This document shows, piece by piece, positions 8,545 through 17,675 of a DNA stretch of 64,000 nt (position 1 is its first letter; each line of letters starts with the position of its first letter). The notes under the pieces are model-generated. The model was not told the origin of the DNA. It made no database searches and was given only the letters and a program-made list of their open reading frames with translations. Origin of the DNA: Dehalococcoidia bacterium (GTDB lineage: Bacteria > Chloroflexota > Dehalococcoidia > Bin125); the NCBI GenBank assembly GCA_022825855.1, contig JAJDWB010000019.1:124001-188000 (forward strand), written 5' to 3'. A program made the translations under genes and the position numbers.

Positions 8545-9306
8545 ATGTCTGAGATCATCGAGGTAGTCGTGGACGGCCCGGTCCGCACCGTCACGCTGAA
8601 CCGTCCCGAGAAGCGCAATGCGCTGAACAGCGAGATGCTCACCGATCTGCACGCCGCGTTCGCCGGCGAGCCCTCGGCGGAGGAGCGGGTCGCCGTGATC
8701 CGCGCCAACGGACCCGTCTTCTGCGCGGGACTCGACCTGCGCGAGCGCGAAGAAGGCTTGCCCGGCGGCGATGTCTCGATCGAGCAGATGCTCGACGCGA
8801 TCCAGACTTGGCCGCTGCCGGTCGTCGCCGTCGTCCAGGGCGACGCCATTGCCGGTGGCAACGAGCTGGCGTTGCACTGCGACTTCGTCGTTGCCGATGT
8901 CGAGGCGAAATTCGGCATGTCGCTGGCCCAGATCGGACTCGCCCCCTCATGGTTCCTGGCCAAGAAGCTGATCGAAGTCGCCGGTCCGGTGGCGACCAAG
9001 GAGATCCTGCTGCTCGGCGATCGAATCCCCGCCTGGCGGATGCACGAGTGGGGCGTGATCGCCCGCGTCGCCAACGCCGAGGAACTCGAAGAAGCAGCCG
9101 AAGCCGTGATCGAGCGACTGAGCAAGAACGCTCCGCTCAGTCTGCGCGCGATGAAGGCGCTGATCACGCGAGAGATGGACTTCCGCGATCACATCCCGCA
9201 CGAAGATGTCGATGAGTTGGTAGCCGCCGCAAGAAGCTCCAACGACGCCAGAGAAGGCATCCGAGCCCTCTTCGAACGCCGCCCCCCAGCCTTCACCGGC
9301 GAATAG
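8545..9306 (+). CDS. Enoyl-CoA hydratase/isomerase (crotonase family)
   Basis: Crotonase-superfamily protein of 253 residues, expected to hydrate an enoyl-CoA. The start at 8545 is favoured because GGAG at 8535-8538 is correctly spaced; a GTG at 8518 and an ATG at 8533 are in frame but less well placed. Oxyanion-hole strands are visible: VFCAGLDLRE and AIAGGNELALHCDFVVAD. The C-terminal trimerisation helix follows. It is probably the partner of the upstream acyl-CoA dehydrogenase, although a stem-loop lies between them. Confidence 0.88.
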   Translation: MSEIIEVVVDGPVRTVTLNRPEKRNALNSEMLTDLHAAFAGEPSAEERVAVIRANGPVFCAGLDLREREEGLPGGDVSIEQMLDAIQTWPLPVVAVVQGDAIAGGNELALHCDFVVADVEAKFGMSLAQIGLAPSWFLAKKLIEVAGPVATKEILLLGDRIPAWRMHEWGVIARVANAEELEEAAEAVIERLSKNAPLSLRAMKALITREMDFRDHIPHEDVDELVAAARSSNDAREGIRALFERRPPAFTGE

Positions 9307-9318
9307 CCGGAGCGCTCG

Positions 9319-11211
9319 CTAGCGCGACATCGGCGCGTCAACCGGGCGGCGGAAAGCGAAGCCGCCGGACTCTCCGTTGAAGCCTCCTTCGACGGCCTGC
9401 GCCGTGGCGACCACCGACTCGTTGACGGTCGGCAGGATCAGCCTTGATGCCCGCTCGCCGCCGATGCTGATGCTTAGCGTCGCTTCGTCGCCCTGCGTCG
9501 GCACGACGAGGTTGTCCGCGTCGGCGGCGGCGACGGTCAGACGGATGCGCTGACCGGCCCGGACGATGGCCGAGACGGGATACATCTCGACCTGGACATC
9601 CATCGCTTCGCCGGGGTTGACCGGCGCGAGGTCGGCCTTGCTCCAGCTATGCCAGACCGGACCCTCGTGACCGCCGGGATCGTCGCCAGCTCGGCGATGG
9701 GCGAAGTTGAGGAAACCCTCGGAGAGATAGGCGGCCGAACCGTTCTCCGCGATCTGCTCCAGCGTCACCACGACCGCGCCGCGATCCGAGGAGGTCGCGA
9801 CCTCAAGCTGGACGGCCGGCCATCCGGTGATCTCGATGTCTTCCGCCAGCGGCTCGCTGGTGAAACTGAGGCAGCTCTGAGCGCGCGCGTTAAGGTCGAC
9901 CGTGTTGATGTACAGGTCCTGGCTGTAGTAGCTGTGCCGGCTCATCGTGCCCAGGCTCACCTCGTGGTCCACCTCGTAGGAGATCTCTGCGCGGTCGGCG
10001 GAGCGAGTGACGGTCAATCCGCCGTCGGCGCTCAGCCAATGTGTGTGGTTCTGGGCCTCGGGCAGCGGCAGGCGCGGGGCCGACTTCCACTGCGTCGCGC
10101 CCGAGGGCTCGCTTGCGCCGTAGTGGACTTGCGGATCGTCCATCACGCCGTTGTCGACGTCCTTGAGCCAGTAGTCAAACCAGCGCAACAGCTCCGGGTC
10201 GCCGCCCTGCCCGTGATTCCAGGGGCCGACAAGCAGCTTCTTGGGCACGTCCAGGCGATTGAACGCATCGATCAGGTATCCCGGGAAGGTCAGGTCCCAC
10301 CAGCCCGTGACGAGATACGTCGGCACGCCGCTCGCGTTAATCATGTCGGTGGAGTCGAACCAGCCGCTGGCGACCTCGCCCAGGCCGATGTCGGGCCTCG
10401 GCTGGCGGCGCATCAGGCCGTCGTACGACGACATCCGCGTGACATCGCGAGGGTCCATCTCCGAGAACACTTCGACCCAGCGATACCCGTCGGGCGAGTG
10501 CGAGTCCATCGCGTCTTGTTGCAGGGCGTCGCCGTCGGGACCGTCGACGGGGGCGGACGGCTCGTGTTCGGAGATGCCCTTGTGCAACTGTTCCCAGACG
10601 CGGGCGAAGCTGCTGATTGCGAGTCCGCCGTCGACATAACACTGCGGCAGTCCCGGGTACTGCGGAGCGATGCACTGGAGCCCCTCGGGCTGGTGCGCGG
10701 CGGTGAAGAACTGGATCATCCCCTCATAGGAAATGCCGACCATGCCGACGCGGCCGGTCGACCAATCCTGTGCGCAGATCCAGTCGATCACCTCGGCAAT
10801 GTCGTGGCCGGCCAGCCACGAGTCGTTGTACAGCTCGCCGAACGAAGCGCCCGTGCCGCGCAGATCGAGCGAAACAAAGCGATAGCCGTGGTGGATCAGG
10901 TCGCGCGCGATGGGGCGCTCCTCGTACTGCGTGACCAGCTCGCCCGGCTCAATCGCGCGCAGTTCTTCCTGGTAGCGCGCAGCCGATGTTCCTTCGCCGG
11001 TCAGGACGAACGAGCGGCGGTACGGCGTTGCATGCAGCACGGTCGGCGACGCAGACTTGAGCCGCTCACCGTCGAGCGCGGGATGCAGCACATCGACGGC
11101 GATCCGGCAGCCGTCCTGCATCGTCAGGTAGAACGACTCCCGCTCATACCCGTCTGCAACGACTTCCGTGTAGCCCTCGTAAACGCCAAGCATCGATCGC
11201 TTGTCCGGCAT
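9319..11211 (-). CDS. CocE/NonD-family hydrolase (X-Pro dipeptidyl-peptidase S15-like)
   Basis: Serine hydrolase of 630 residues with the three parts of the CocE family: an N-terminal alpha/beta-hydrolase with nucleophile Ser161 in GISYEG, the acid in TGWWDLTFPG and histidine in GPWNHGQ, then a C-terminal jelly-roll domain of the X-Pro dipeptidyl-peptidase C type. The ATG at 11211 follows AGGAG at a normal distance; an upstream ATG at 11289 has no such site. Members cleave esters or amides (cocaine esterase, acylaminoacyl substrates); the substrate here is unknown. It is divergent from the P450 gene. Confidence 0.88.
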   Translation of the reverse strand: MPDKRSMLGVYEGYTEVVADGYERESFYLTMQDGCRIAVDVLHPALDGERLKSASPTVLHATPYRRSFVLTGEGTSAARYQEELRAIEPGELVTQYEERPIARDLIHHGYRFVSLDLRGTGASFGELYNDSWLAGHDIAEVIDWICAQDWSTGRVGMVGISYEGMIQFFTAAHQPEGLQCIAPQYPGLPQCYVDGGLAISSFARVWEQLHKGISEHEPSAPVDGPDGDALQQDAMDSHSPDGYRWVEVFSEMDPRDVTRMSSYDGLMRRQPRPDIGLGEVASGWFDSTDMINASGVPTYLVTGWWDLTFPGYLIDAFNRLDVPKKLLVGPWNHGQGGDPELLRWFDYWLKDVDNGVMDDPQVHYGASEPSGATQWKSAPRLPLPEAQNHTHWLSADGGLTVTRSADRAEISYEVDHEVSLGTMSRHSYYSQDLYINTVDLNARAQSCLSFTSEPLAEDIEITGWPAVQLEVATSSDRGAVVVTLEQIAENGSAAYLSEGFLNFAHRRAGDDPGGHEGPVWHSWSKADLAPVNPGEAMDVQVEMYPVSAIVRAGQRIRLTVAAADADNLVVPTQGDEATLSISIGGERASRLILPTVNESVVATAQAVEGGFNGESGGFAFRRPVDAPMSR

Positions 11212-11306
11212 GGCATTGCTCCTCACTCGGCACGTATGGGCCAGTCCAGATTGATACGCTCGAACAGAGGATACCCGCGCCGCGAACATCAGGCGGGAGG
11301 CAGAAC

Positions 11307-12578
11307 ATGACGACGATGACCAGCGGCCTCGACCGGATCGACCTCGTCACGCCCGAGCGATACGGCGAGCGCGGCTATCCCTGGGACGACTGGAAGCTGC
11401 TGCGCCGTGAAGCGCCCGTCTACTGGTACGACCGGCCCGGCGTGACGCCCTTCTGGGCAATCACGAAGTACGACGACATCCAGCAGATTTCGCGGGACCC
11501 CGAAACCTTCATCAGCAGCCAGCGACTCGTAATCCGTTCCGCCGGATCGGGCGACGGCGGCGCCAACGATCCCTCGTTGACCGTGCCCAACCTGATCAAC
11601 ATGGACCCGCCCCAGCACGGCAAGTACCGCAACGCGACCAGCCGGCGTTTTTCCCCGCGCGGGATGCAGTTGTTGGAGCAGCGGATCGACCAGATCGCCG
11701 AAGACGTGATCGACGATGCGGCCGCTCACGTGGTCGATCAACTGACCGACCGTCGAGAGGCCGATTTCGTCCGCGATGTCGCCGCGCGCATGCCGCTGGC
11801 CGCGATCTGCGAGCTGCTGGCGGTCGATCGCGAGTCGTGGGAGGATCTGTTCCGCTGGACCAACGAGTTCCTCGGCTCGGAAGATCCCGAGTATCAGCAG
11901 GGCCGCACCCGCCGCGAGACCTGGCAGTCGGGCATGCGCGGACTACAGGGCTACTTCTCGGCCCACATCGAGCGCAAGCGGCGCCGGCCGGACAACAGCG
12001 TGATGACCACGCTGGTCCAGGCCGAAATCGACGGCGAACCCATGCCCGAGCACGAAATCCTCTCCTACGCAATCCTGCTCATCCTGGCCGGCAATGAGAC
12101 CACTCGAAACGCCACCTCGGGCGGCATGCAAGCCCTGATCGAGCATCCCGACCAGTTTGCGCTGCTGCGAAATCAGCCTGACCTCCTCGACAGCGCCGTC
12201 GAAGAGATGCTGCGCTGGACCTCCCCAGTGGTCCACTTCGCCCGGACCGTGACTCGGGACACCGAAATCCGCGGCGTGCCGATCAAGGCCGGCGAGACGC
12301 TGGCCATGTGGTATCCCTCGGCCAACCGCGACGAGGACGTGTTCCAAAATCCCGACGCCTTCGACATCACGAGGTCGCCCAACCATCACCTGGCCTTCGG
12401 CGGCTTCGGCGAGCACTTCTGCCTCGGAGCCAACCTCGCCCGCCTCGAAATGCGCTCCATCTTCCGCCACCTGATCCAGCGTCTCGACGACTTCCAGGTC
12501 CACGGAGAAATCGAGCGCCTCTCCTCCGGCCTGATCGGCGGCATCAAGCGCCTGCCGGTGTCTTATCGGGTGCGCTAG
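11307..12578 (+). CDS. Cytochrome P450
   Basis: Soluble bacterial-type P450 monooxygenase of 423 residues. The I-helix oxygen-activation motif is ILAGNETTRN, the K-helix ExxR is in EEMLRW, and the haem-binding loop FGGFGEHFCLGANLAR has the axial Cys372. There is no membrane anchor, so a ferredoxin/reductase partner is expected, but none is nearby. GGGAGG precedes the ATG. The sequence style (EHFCLGANLAR) is like CYP families that act on sterols, terpenes or fatty acids; the substrate is not assignable. The 95-base gap to the divergent hydrolase gene holds the promoters. Confidence 0.94.
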   Translation: MTTMTSGLDRIDLVTPERYGERGYPWDDWKLLRREAPVYWYDRPGVTPFWAITKYDDIQQISRDPETFISSQRLVIRSAGSGDGGANDPSLTVPNLINMDPPQHGKYRNATSRRFSPRGMQLLEQRIDQIAEDVIDDAAAHVVDQLTDRREADFVRDVAARMPLAAICELLAVDRESWEDLFRWTNEFLGSEDPEYQQGRTRRETWQSGMRGLQGYFSAHIERKRRRPDNSVMTTLVQAEIDGEPMPEHEILSYAILLILAGNETTRNATSGGMQALIEHPDQFALLRNQPDLLDSAVEEMLRWTSPVVHFARTVTRDTEIRGVPIKAGETLAMWYPSANRDEDVFQNPDAFDITRSPNHHLAFGGFGEHFCLGANLARLEMRSIFRHLIQRLDDFQVHGEIERLSSGLIGGIKRLPVSYRVR

Positions 12579-12590
12579 ACAGTCTCAGCA

Positions 12591-13352
12591 CTACAGCGTC
12601 GCGCCGCCGTCAACCGTGATCGTCTGACCAGTCACAAACACGTTCCGCTCGATCAGCGCCACGATCGCGTCGGCGCAGGACTCCGGCGTCGCCACGCCCC
12701 GCAGCGGCGCCGTCTCCCCCAGCCGCTTGCGCCCCGCCTCGTAGGTGTCCTCGCCCAGCCCGCCGCGCAGCCAGCGCCCCTCGATGAATCCCGGCGCAAT
12801 GGTGTTGATCCGGATCTCCGGGCCGAGCACCCGCGCCAGCGATTTCGTGATCACGTTCACGCCGGCCTTGCTCGCGGCATAGGGAATGCAGGAGCCCCCG
12901 CCGCCGGCTCCGGCGACGCTGCTCACATTGACCACCGCGCCCTCACCCGACGCGCGCATGTGCGCCGCCGCCGCCCGCGTGCAGTTGAACACCCCGCGCA
13001 GATTCGCGCCCAGGATGTCGTCCCACACATCGTCTGTGACCGATTCCAGGTCGTCGTGAGCGATGAAGTGAGTCATGCCCGCGTTGTTGACCAGGATCTC
13101 GAGGTGACCGAACTCGTCGACCGCCGCCTGGATCAGCCTGCGGCAGTCGGCGTCGGAGCGGGTGTCGGCCTGCACCGCGATGGCCGACCCGCCGGAGGCC
13201 TGAATCTCATCGACCACTCGTTGTCCGGCGTCCGCGCCGCGGAAGTAGTTGACGACGACCGAGGCGCCGAGCGATGCCAGCAGCTTCGCCGTCGCTTCCC
13301 CGACGCCCGAGGACGATCCGGTAACGACCGCCACCTTGCCGTTGATCTCCAT
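12591..13352 (-). CDS. Short-chain dehydrogenase/reductase (SDR)
   Basis: Classical SDR of 253 residues. It shows the cofactor turn TGSSSGVG (residues 11-18), NNAG at about 89-92, catalytic Tyr158 and Lys162 in YAASK, and the common C-terminal VTGQTITVDGG. The start at 13352 is preferred over the in-frame ATG at 13361 because the ribosome site AAGGGAG directly abuts the first ATG but is nine bases from the second. NAD(P) preference and substrate are not determined. It converges with the P450 gene with only 12 bases between the stops. Confidence 0.88.
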   Translation of the reverse strand: MEINGKVAVVTGSSSGVGEATAKLLASLGASVVVNYFRGADAGQRVVDEIQASGGSAIAVQADTRSDADCRRLIQAAVDEFGHLEILVNNAGMTHFIAHDDLESVTDDVWDDILGANLRGVFNCTRAAAAHMRASGEGAVVNVSSVAGAGGGGSCIPYAASKAGVNVITKSLARVLGPEIRINTIAPGFIEGRWLRGGLGEDTYEAGRKRLGETAPLRGVATPESCADAIVALIERNVFVTGQTITVDGGATL

Positions 13353-13376
13353 GAGTTTCATCTCCCTTAATCAACT

Positions 13377-13415
13377 CTCCCCCCGCTTTGCGGGGGGAGA
13401 TGTCCCGGAGGGACA
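13377..13415. repeat. Double palindromic intergenic element
   Basis: Two adjacent inverted repeats fill the gap between SDR and amidohydrolase genes: a 10-bp G/C-rich stem with a TTT loop at 13377-13399, then TGTCCC/GGGACA at 13401-13415. The paired-hairpin layout resembles REP-like intergenic repeats of GC-rich genomes. It may also terminate the amidohydrolase transcript. Only one copy is in this window. Confidence 0.6.
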
Positions 13416-13436
13416 GAGGGGGCAATGCCCAGTGGA

Positions 13437-14636
13437 CTATCCCCCGCCGCCGGCGGCGGCTGCTGCGGCGAGGCCTTCGGGCATCACCTCGGGGATGTTG
13501 ATGTTGTAGAGCTTGGCCGAATTCTCCCAGAGGATCTTGCGCTGCACGTCCTCCGGCTGACCGGCGAGCCCGGCCTCGATCGTCTCCTGCACATTGCCGT
13601 ACAGGCAGGTCGGGTGCGGGAAGTCGGTCTCGAAGAGGATGTTGTCCTCGCCGATGTCGCCAATCAGCTTCTGCGGCGCGATCTTCTCGAACCAGTAGCA
13701 GGCGTAGACCTGGCGGCGGAAGTAGTCCGAGGGCATCATCTCGAACTCGGGCCGCGCCTTGCGGATGTCGGCCGCGAGGAAGTGATAGTCGCAGCTCTCG
13801 AGGCAGAACGGCACCCAGCCGATCCCCGACTCGACCGAGATGAACTTCAGCTCGGGGAAGCGCGGCAGCACGCCGCACAGCAGCAGGTCGGTCATCTGCA
13901 GACCGTTGGCCATGAACAGCACCGTCGACGTGCGCGCGTAGGTGACCTCGGCCCCGTCAACCGCCAGACGGTCGGGCGTGAAGCCGTCGGTGAAGTCGCC
14001 CGAGCCGATGTGGAACGAGATCGGCAGGCCGGTGTCGGTAGCAATGTTCCACAGCGGGTCCCAGTGTCGGTCGCCGAGGAATGGCTGACCGTGCGACTGC
14101 GGGTCGCCGGTGAAGAGGATGCCGCGCATGCCCCTGGGAGCGACGCGCTCGATCTCCTTGACCGACGCCTCGACATCCCAGAACGGGATCGAGATGTTGG
14201 CCACGAAACGCTCCGGAGCGACCGAGATCCAGTCGAGCTGGAAGTCGTTCCAGGCGCGCACGCAGTCGAGCATCAGGTCCGGGTCTCCCAGTGAGAGGAA
14301 ACGCTGCGAGGCGAAGCCGGCCACGTTGGGATACAGCACCTGCGCGTAGACGCCGGTCTCGTCCATCAGCTTGAGCCGCTCATGAACGTCGAAAGAGGCT
14401 GGGTGCGCTTCCTCGTACGTCGGGGGAGAGCTGGGGAACTTCCCCTTCCAGCCGGCAAACACGCCCGAGGGCGCGTTGGCCACCTTTTCGTCGCCCACGA
14501 ACCAGGCGTTCGTGCCCTTGTCGTCCTGCTTGACATGGAGCACGCGGTCGCCCCACTTGGAGGAGACACGCGACGTCCAGAGATCGGCGGGTTCGGTGAT
14601 GTGGGTGTCGGCGTCGATGAAAGTCTGGAACGCCAT
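13437..14636 (-). CDS. Amidohydrolase-2 family metal-dependent hydrolase
   Basis: Metal-dependent hydrolase or decarboxylase of the amidohydrolase-2 (ACMSD-like) TIM-barrel family, 399 residues. The metal site begins with DADTHITEP near the N-terminus; later candidates are the histidine in ISFHIGSGD and the aspartate in ETDFPHP near the C-terminus. The C-terminal tail is rich in alanine and glycine. Known relatives decarboxylate aromatic or alpha-amino-muconate acids, so a role in aromatic breakdown is possible but unproven. It lies after the rseP gene on the same strand. Confidence 0.85.
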   Translation of the reverse strand: MAFQTFIDADTHITEPADLWTSRVSSKWGDRVLHVKQDDKGTNAWFVGDEKVANAPSGVFAGWKGKFPSSPPTYEEAHPASFDVHERLKLMDETGVYAQVLYPNVAGFASQRFLSLGDPDLMLDCVRAWNDFQLDWISVAPERFVANISIPFWDVEASVKEIERVAPRGMRGILFTGDPQSHGQPFLGDRHWDPLWNIATDTGLPISFHIGSGDFTDGFTPDRLAVDGAEVTYARTSTVLFMANGLQMTDLLLCGVLPRFPELKFISVESGIGWVPFCLESCDYHFLAADIRKARPEFEMMPSDYFRRQVYACYWFEKIAPQKLIGDIGEDNILFETDFPHPTCLYGNVQETIEAGLAGQPEDVQRKILWENSAKLYNINIPEVMPEGLAAAAAAGGGG

Positions 14637-14714
14637 GTGGTCTCCTTCAACTTGGATGGTTCAGGTTGGACCCAGTGTAACCGGCGCAACAGTGACGCGA
14701 GCGGGCGTCGGGAG

Positions 14715-16427
14715 CTATGGAAGCACAGACTCGCCCGAAATCGCCTTGATGATGTCGAAGTAGCTGATCACGACGATGAAGATCAGCAGCGCGGCGAAGC
14801 CGGCCATGTGCACGAGTCCTTCCCGCTCGGGGCTGATCTTCTTGCCCCGCCGGGCAATCTCGATCAGCACGAACATGATCCGTCCACCGTCCAGCATCGG
14901 CAGCGGCAGGATGTTGATGATCGCGAGGTTGAGCGAAATCAACGCCGCCAGCTCGATCAGCCGCGACCAGCCGGCGCGATCGACGACCTCGCCGGTCACG
15001 CGCGCGATCCCCACTGGGCCGGATAGCTCGATCGGCTCGCCGCCCGCGATCCAGGCGCGGATCCGGTTGCGAACGAGGATGAACGTGTCTCGCGTCTGGG
15101 TCCAGCCGGCAGCGATCGACTCGCCGACCGAGGGACTGCGCCGATCGACCAGGCGCGAGGCGTCTGCAATCGTGATCCCGGTCGCGCCCTGCGGCACTTC
15201 AATCCGGGTGCCGGCCGGTGGGTGCAGCGGATCGATGCCGAGCGCCGCATAGACGGACGCCATCCGCACCGACTGGTCAACCGCAATGCTGTGCATCGTG
15301 TCGTCCGCCGCGGTGACGTAGGTGAGTCCGCCCGGGAACTCCAGCTCCAGACCCTCGCGCAGTTCGTCGGTCTCGATGCCCCAGGCGCCGATCACGGCGG
15401 CAGCCGAGACGCCAAGGTTGTCCGCGATCTCGTGCACCGAATCGCCGACCTGGACGACATGCTCCAGCGGTTCCGGCGCCAGCCGCGCCAGGACGGTCAC
15501 CTCAAACCGCTCAGGCTCCTCGGACGCGCCTCCCGTCGCCAGCGCGTCGGTCTGCGGTCGCTCGACGGAGACCAGCAAGTGCTCGCCCAGATTGAGCTGA
15601 ATCGCCCGGGACAGGTCGAGCGCGTTGCGGATCTCTTCGCCGTTGACGGCCACGATCCGGTCTCCGGCGCGGATGCCGGCCTGGTGCGCCGGGGCGCTCT
15701 CTACGGTGCTGGTCACCATCGCCGGTCCAGCCGCCACGTTGTCCGGAATCAGTGCGCCCACGGCGAACAGAATCAATGGCAGGATCGCGTTGACCAGCGC
15801 GCCCGCCGCGAGAATCAGGATGCGGGTCAGTCTCGATTTGGCGCCCAGCGATCGCGGATCGATGCCCACGGTCAGGCCGACGATCTCGGCCTCTCCCTGG
15901 TCATTGATGAACTGCCGCCGAAGCTCGGGCGTCGACTTGATGTTGCGCCGCGGAGTCGGTTCCTCGCCCTCCTCCTCCTTCGAGCGCAGGGAGAGCTTCC
16001 AGGTCGTCTTGCGTCCGTCTTCTTCCGTGTGGTCGAAGGCGAACTCGCGCGTTTCCTCGCCCAGCGTGGCCAGGACTCGCTCGACAAACTGATCCGGTGA
16101 GACCACCCGCTTGCCGTTGACCTGCAGGATCCGGTCCCCGGGAACGAAGTGCTCTTTCATCTGCGTGTTTTGGTCGACGCCCGTGATCAGCAGACCCGAG
16201 GCCTCCTCCCCGGTCAGCCGGACGAAGCCGCCGATCGGCAGCCAGTTGAAGGAGTACAGCGTCTCGCCGAACTGCCAACCCTTGCCGATCCGCGGCGGCA
16301 GACCGACGCCGAACTCCTCGACGCGTACGCCCGCCAGCTTGGCCGCGACGAAGTGGCCAAGTTCGTGCAGCACGACGAGTCCGAGCAGAATCCCGACGAA
16401 CGGCAAAATCGTTTCGACAAAGACCAT
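14715..16427 (-). CDS. rseP: RseP-like site-2 zinc metalloprotease with two LysM-like repeats
   Basis: Membrane-embedded M50 protease that cleaves transmembrane substrates such as anti-sigma factors. HELGH (residues 21-25) lies in the first membrane helix, and the second zinc-site motif NILPLPMLDGG is at 505-515. PDZ-like regions are near 92-125 and 235-310. At 570 residues it is longer than the usual 350-450. The excess lies at about 322-413 and reads as two LysM-like repeats: HVVQVGDSVHEIADNLGVS, then VTAADDTMHSIAVDQSVRM ending in a RIEVPQG strand. Being next to PDZ2, these should be extracytoplasmic and could bind peptidoglycan. It is the last gene of the rpsB-dxr operon. Confidence 0.9.
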   Translation of the reverse strand: MVFVETILPFVGILLGLVVLHELGHFVAAKLAGVRVEEFGVGLPPRIGKGWQFGETLYSFNWLPIGGFVRLTGEEASGLLITGVDQNTQMKEHFVPGDRILQVNGKRVVSPDQFVERVLATLGEETREFAFDHTEEDGRKTTWKLSLRSKEEEGEEPTPRRNIKSTPELRRQFINDQGEAEIVGLTVGIDPRSLGAKSRLTRILILAAGALVNAILPLILFAVGALIPDNVAAGPAMVTSTVESAPAHQAGIRAGDRIVAVNGEEIRNALDLSRAIQLNLGEHLLVSVERPQTDALATGGASEEPERFEVTVLARLAPEPLEHVVQVGDSVHEIADNLGVSAAAVIGAWGIETDELREGLELEFPGGLTYVTAADDTMHSIAVDQSVRMASVYAALGIDPLHPPAGTRIEVPQGATGITIADASRLVDRRSPSVGESIAAGWTQTRDTFILVRNRIRAWIAGGEPIELSGPVGIARVTGEVVDRAGWSRLIELAALISLNLAIINILPLPMLDGGRIMFVLIEIARRGKKISPEREGLVHMAGFAALLIFIVVISYFDIIKAISGESVLP

Positions 16428-16511
16428 GAAGCTAGCGTACTAGCGCCCCAAGAGGCGTTGCGCGCCGCCGGACAGCCCGTCTTCGGGGATCGAGCGTTCG
16501 CGACTCGAACC

Positions 16512-17675
16512 CTAGACCGCGGCCGCGATCCGCCCGGTCGTGAAGCCCCGAGCCCAGGCGTCGGCCGCGTCGATCGCCTCGATGTCGGGAGCGCTCGTGT
16601 TGTGGTGAGCGTCCATGGCCTGGTGCACGTAGTCGGCGATCTCGGTGAACGCGATGCGGCGCTCCAGGAATGCCTCGACCGCCACCTCGTCGGCCGCGGC
16701 CATCACGGCGGGATAGGTGCCGCCGGCCCGGCCGGCTTGCTGGGCCAGCTTCAGGCAGGGATATCGGTCGAGGTCGGGACGCGAGAAGTTGAGCGTGCCC
16801 ACGGAAGCGAGATCGAGCGGTTCCACAGTCGGCTCGAGCCGCTGTGGATAGGACAGCGCGAGCTGGATCGGCAGCTTCATGTCGGGATAGCCGAGCTGGG
16901 CCTTGACCGAACCGTCGCCGAACTCCACCAGCGAATGTACGATCGACTCGGCGTGCTGAACGATCTCGACTCGTTCGTAGGGCACGTCGAAGAGCCACTT
17001 GGCCTCGATCGTTTCCATCCCCTTGTTCATCAGCGTGGCGCTGTCGATCGTGATCTTGTCGCCCATGTTCCAGGTCGGATGGTCGAGCGCCTGCTCCGGC
17101 GTGACATCGGCCAGCTCGCTCGCGGGAAGATGACGCAGCGCTCCGCCCGAGGCGGTCAGCAGGATGCGGCGAATCTCGTGCCCGTCCTCGCCCCACAGGC
17201 ATTGCCAGATGGCCGAGTGCTCGGAGTCGACCGGTCGCAGTTGCCCGCCGCCGCGATCGACGGCGTCGCGAACCAGTTGCCCGGCCATCACCACGACTTC
17301 CTTGTTGGCCAGCGCAACGGCGCCGCCACGTTCCAGCGAAGTCAGCGTCGGTTCCAGGCCGGCGCGCCCGGCCGTGCCGACGACCAGCACATCGCCGTCC
17401 GGATCGGCCGCCATCTCGTCCATCGGCGTCACCGACGCGCCCGAGTCCCGCCCGACTCGCCCCAAGCGCGACTCATCCTCCGACGCGGCCCAGATGTACC
17501 TGGGACGGAACTCCCGGGTCTGCGCCTCCAGCGCGTCGAGGTTGCGCCCGGCGGCCAGGCCGAGCACGTTGAATCGCTCCGGCATGGCGCGCACCACGTC
17601 AAGCGTCTGCCGGCCGATGCTGCCGGTCGATCCGAGCAGCACGAGATTGACGGGCGGTTGCGTCACGTTGTCCAT
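16512..17675 (-). CDS. dxr: 1-deoxy-D-xylulose 5-phosphate reductoisomerase
   Basis: First committed enzyme of the MEP isoprenoid pathway: converts DXP to 2-C-methyl-D-erythritol 4-phosphate with NADPH. The 388-residue protein has the NADPH turn GSTGSIGRQTLD, ALANKEVVV, the substrate loop TASGGALR and the metal/substrate region HPTWNMGDKITIDSATLMNKG. The ATG at 17675 overlaps the end of cdsA by 13 bases, so the two are translationally coupled. Its product feeds the undecaprenyl synthesis performed by uppS upstream in the same operon. Confidence 0.96.
   Translation of the reverse strand: MDNVTQPPVNLVLLGSTGSIGRQTLDVVRAMPERFNVLGLAAGRNLDALEAQTREFRPRYIWAASEDESRLGRVGRDSGASVTPMDEMAADPDGDVLVVGTAGRAGLEPTLTSLERGGAVALANKEVVVMAGQLVRDAVDRGGGQLRPVDSEHSAIWQCLWGEDGHEIRRILLTASGGALRHLPASELADVTPEQALDHPTWNMGDKITIDSATLMNKGMETIEAKWLFDVPYERVEIVQHAESIVHSLVEFGDGSVKAQLGYPDMKLPIQLALSYPQRLEPTVEPLDLASVGTLNFSRPDLDRYPCLKLAQQAGRAGGTYPAVMAAADEVAVEAFLERRIAFTEIADYVHQAMDAHHNTSAPDIEAIDAADAWARGFTTGRIAAAV

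Noticed and set aside
13377-13415. CRISPR-like repeats
   Set aside because: Two different adjacent palindromes, not spaced identical repeats. No cas genes or arrays were seen anywhere in the window.
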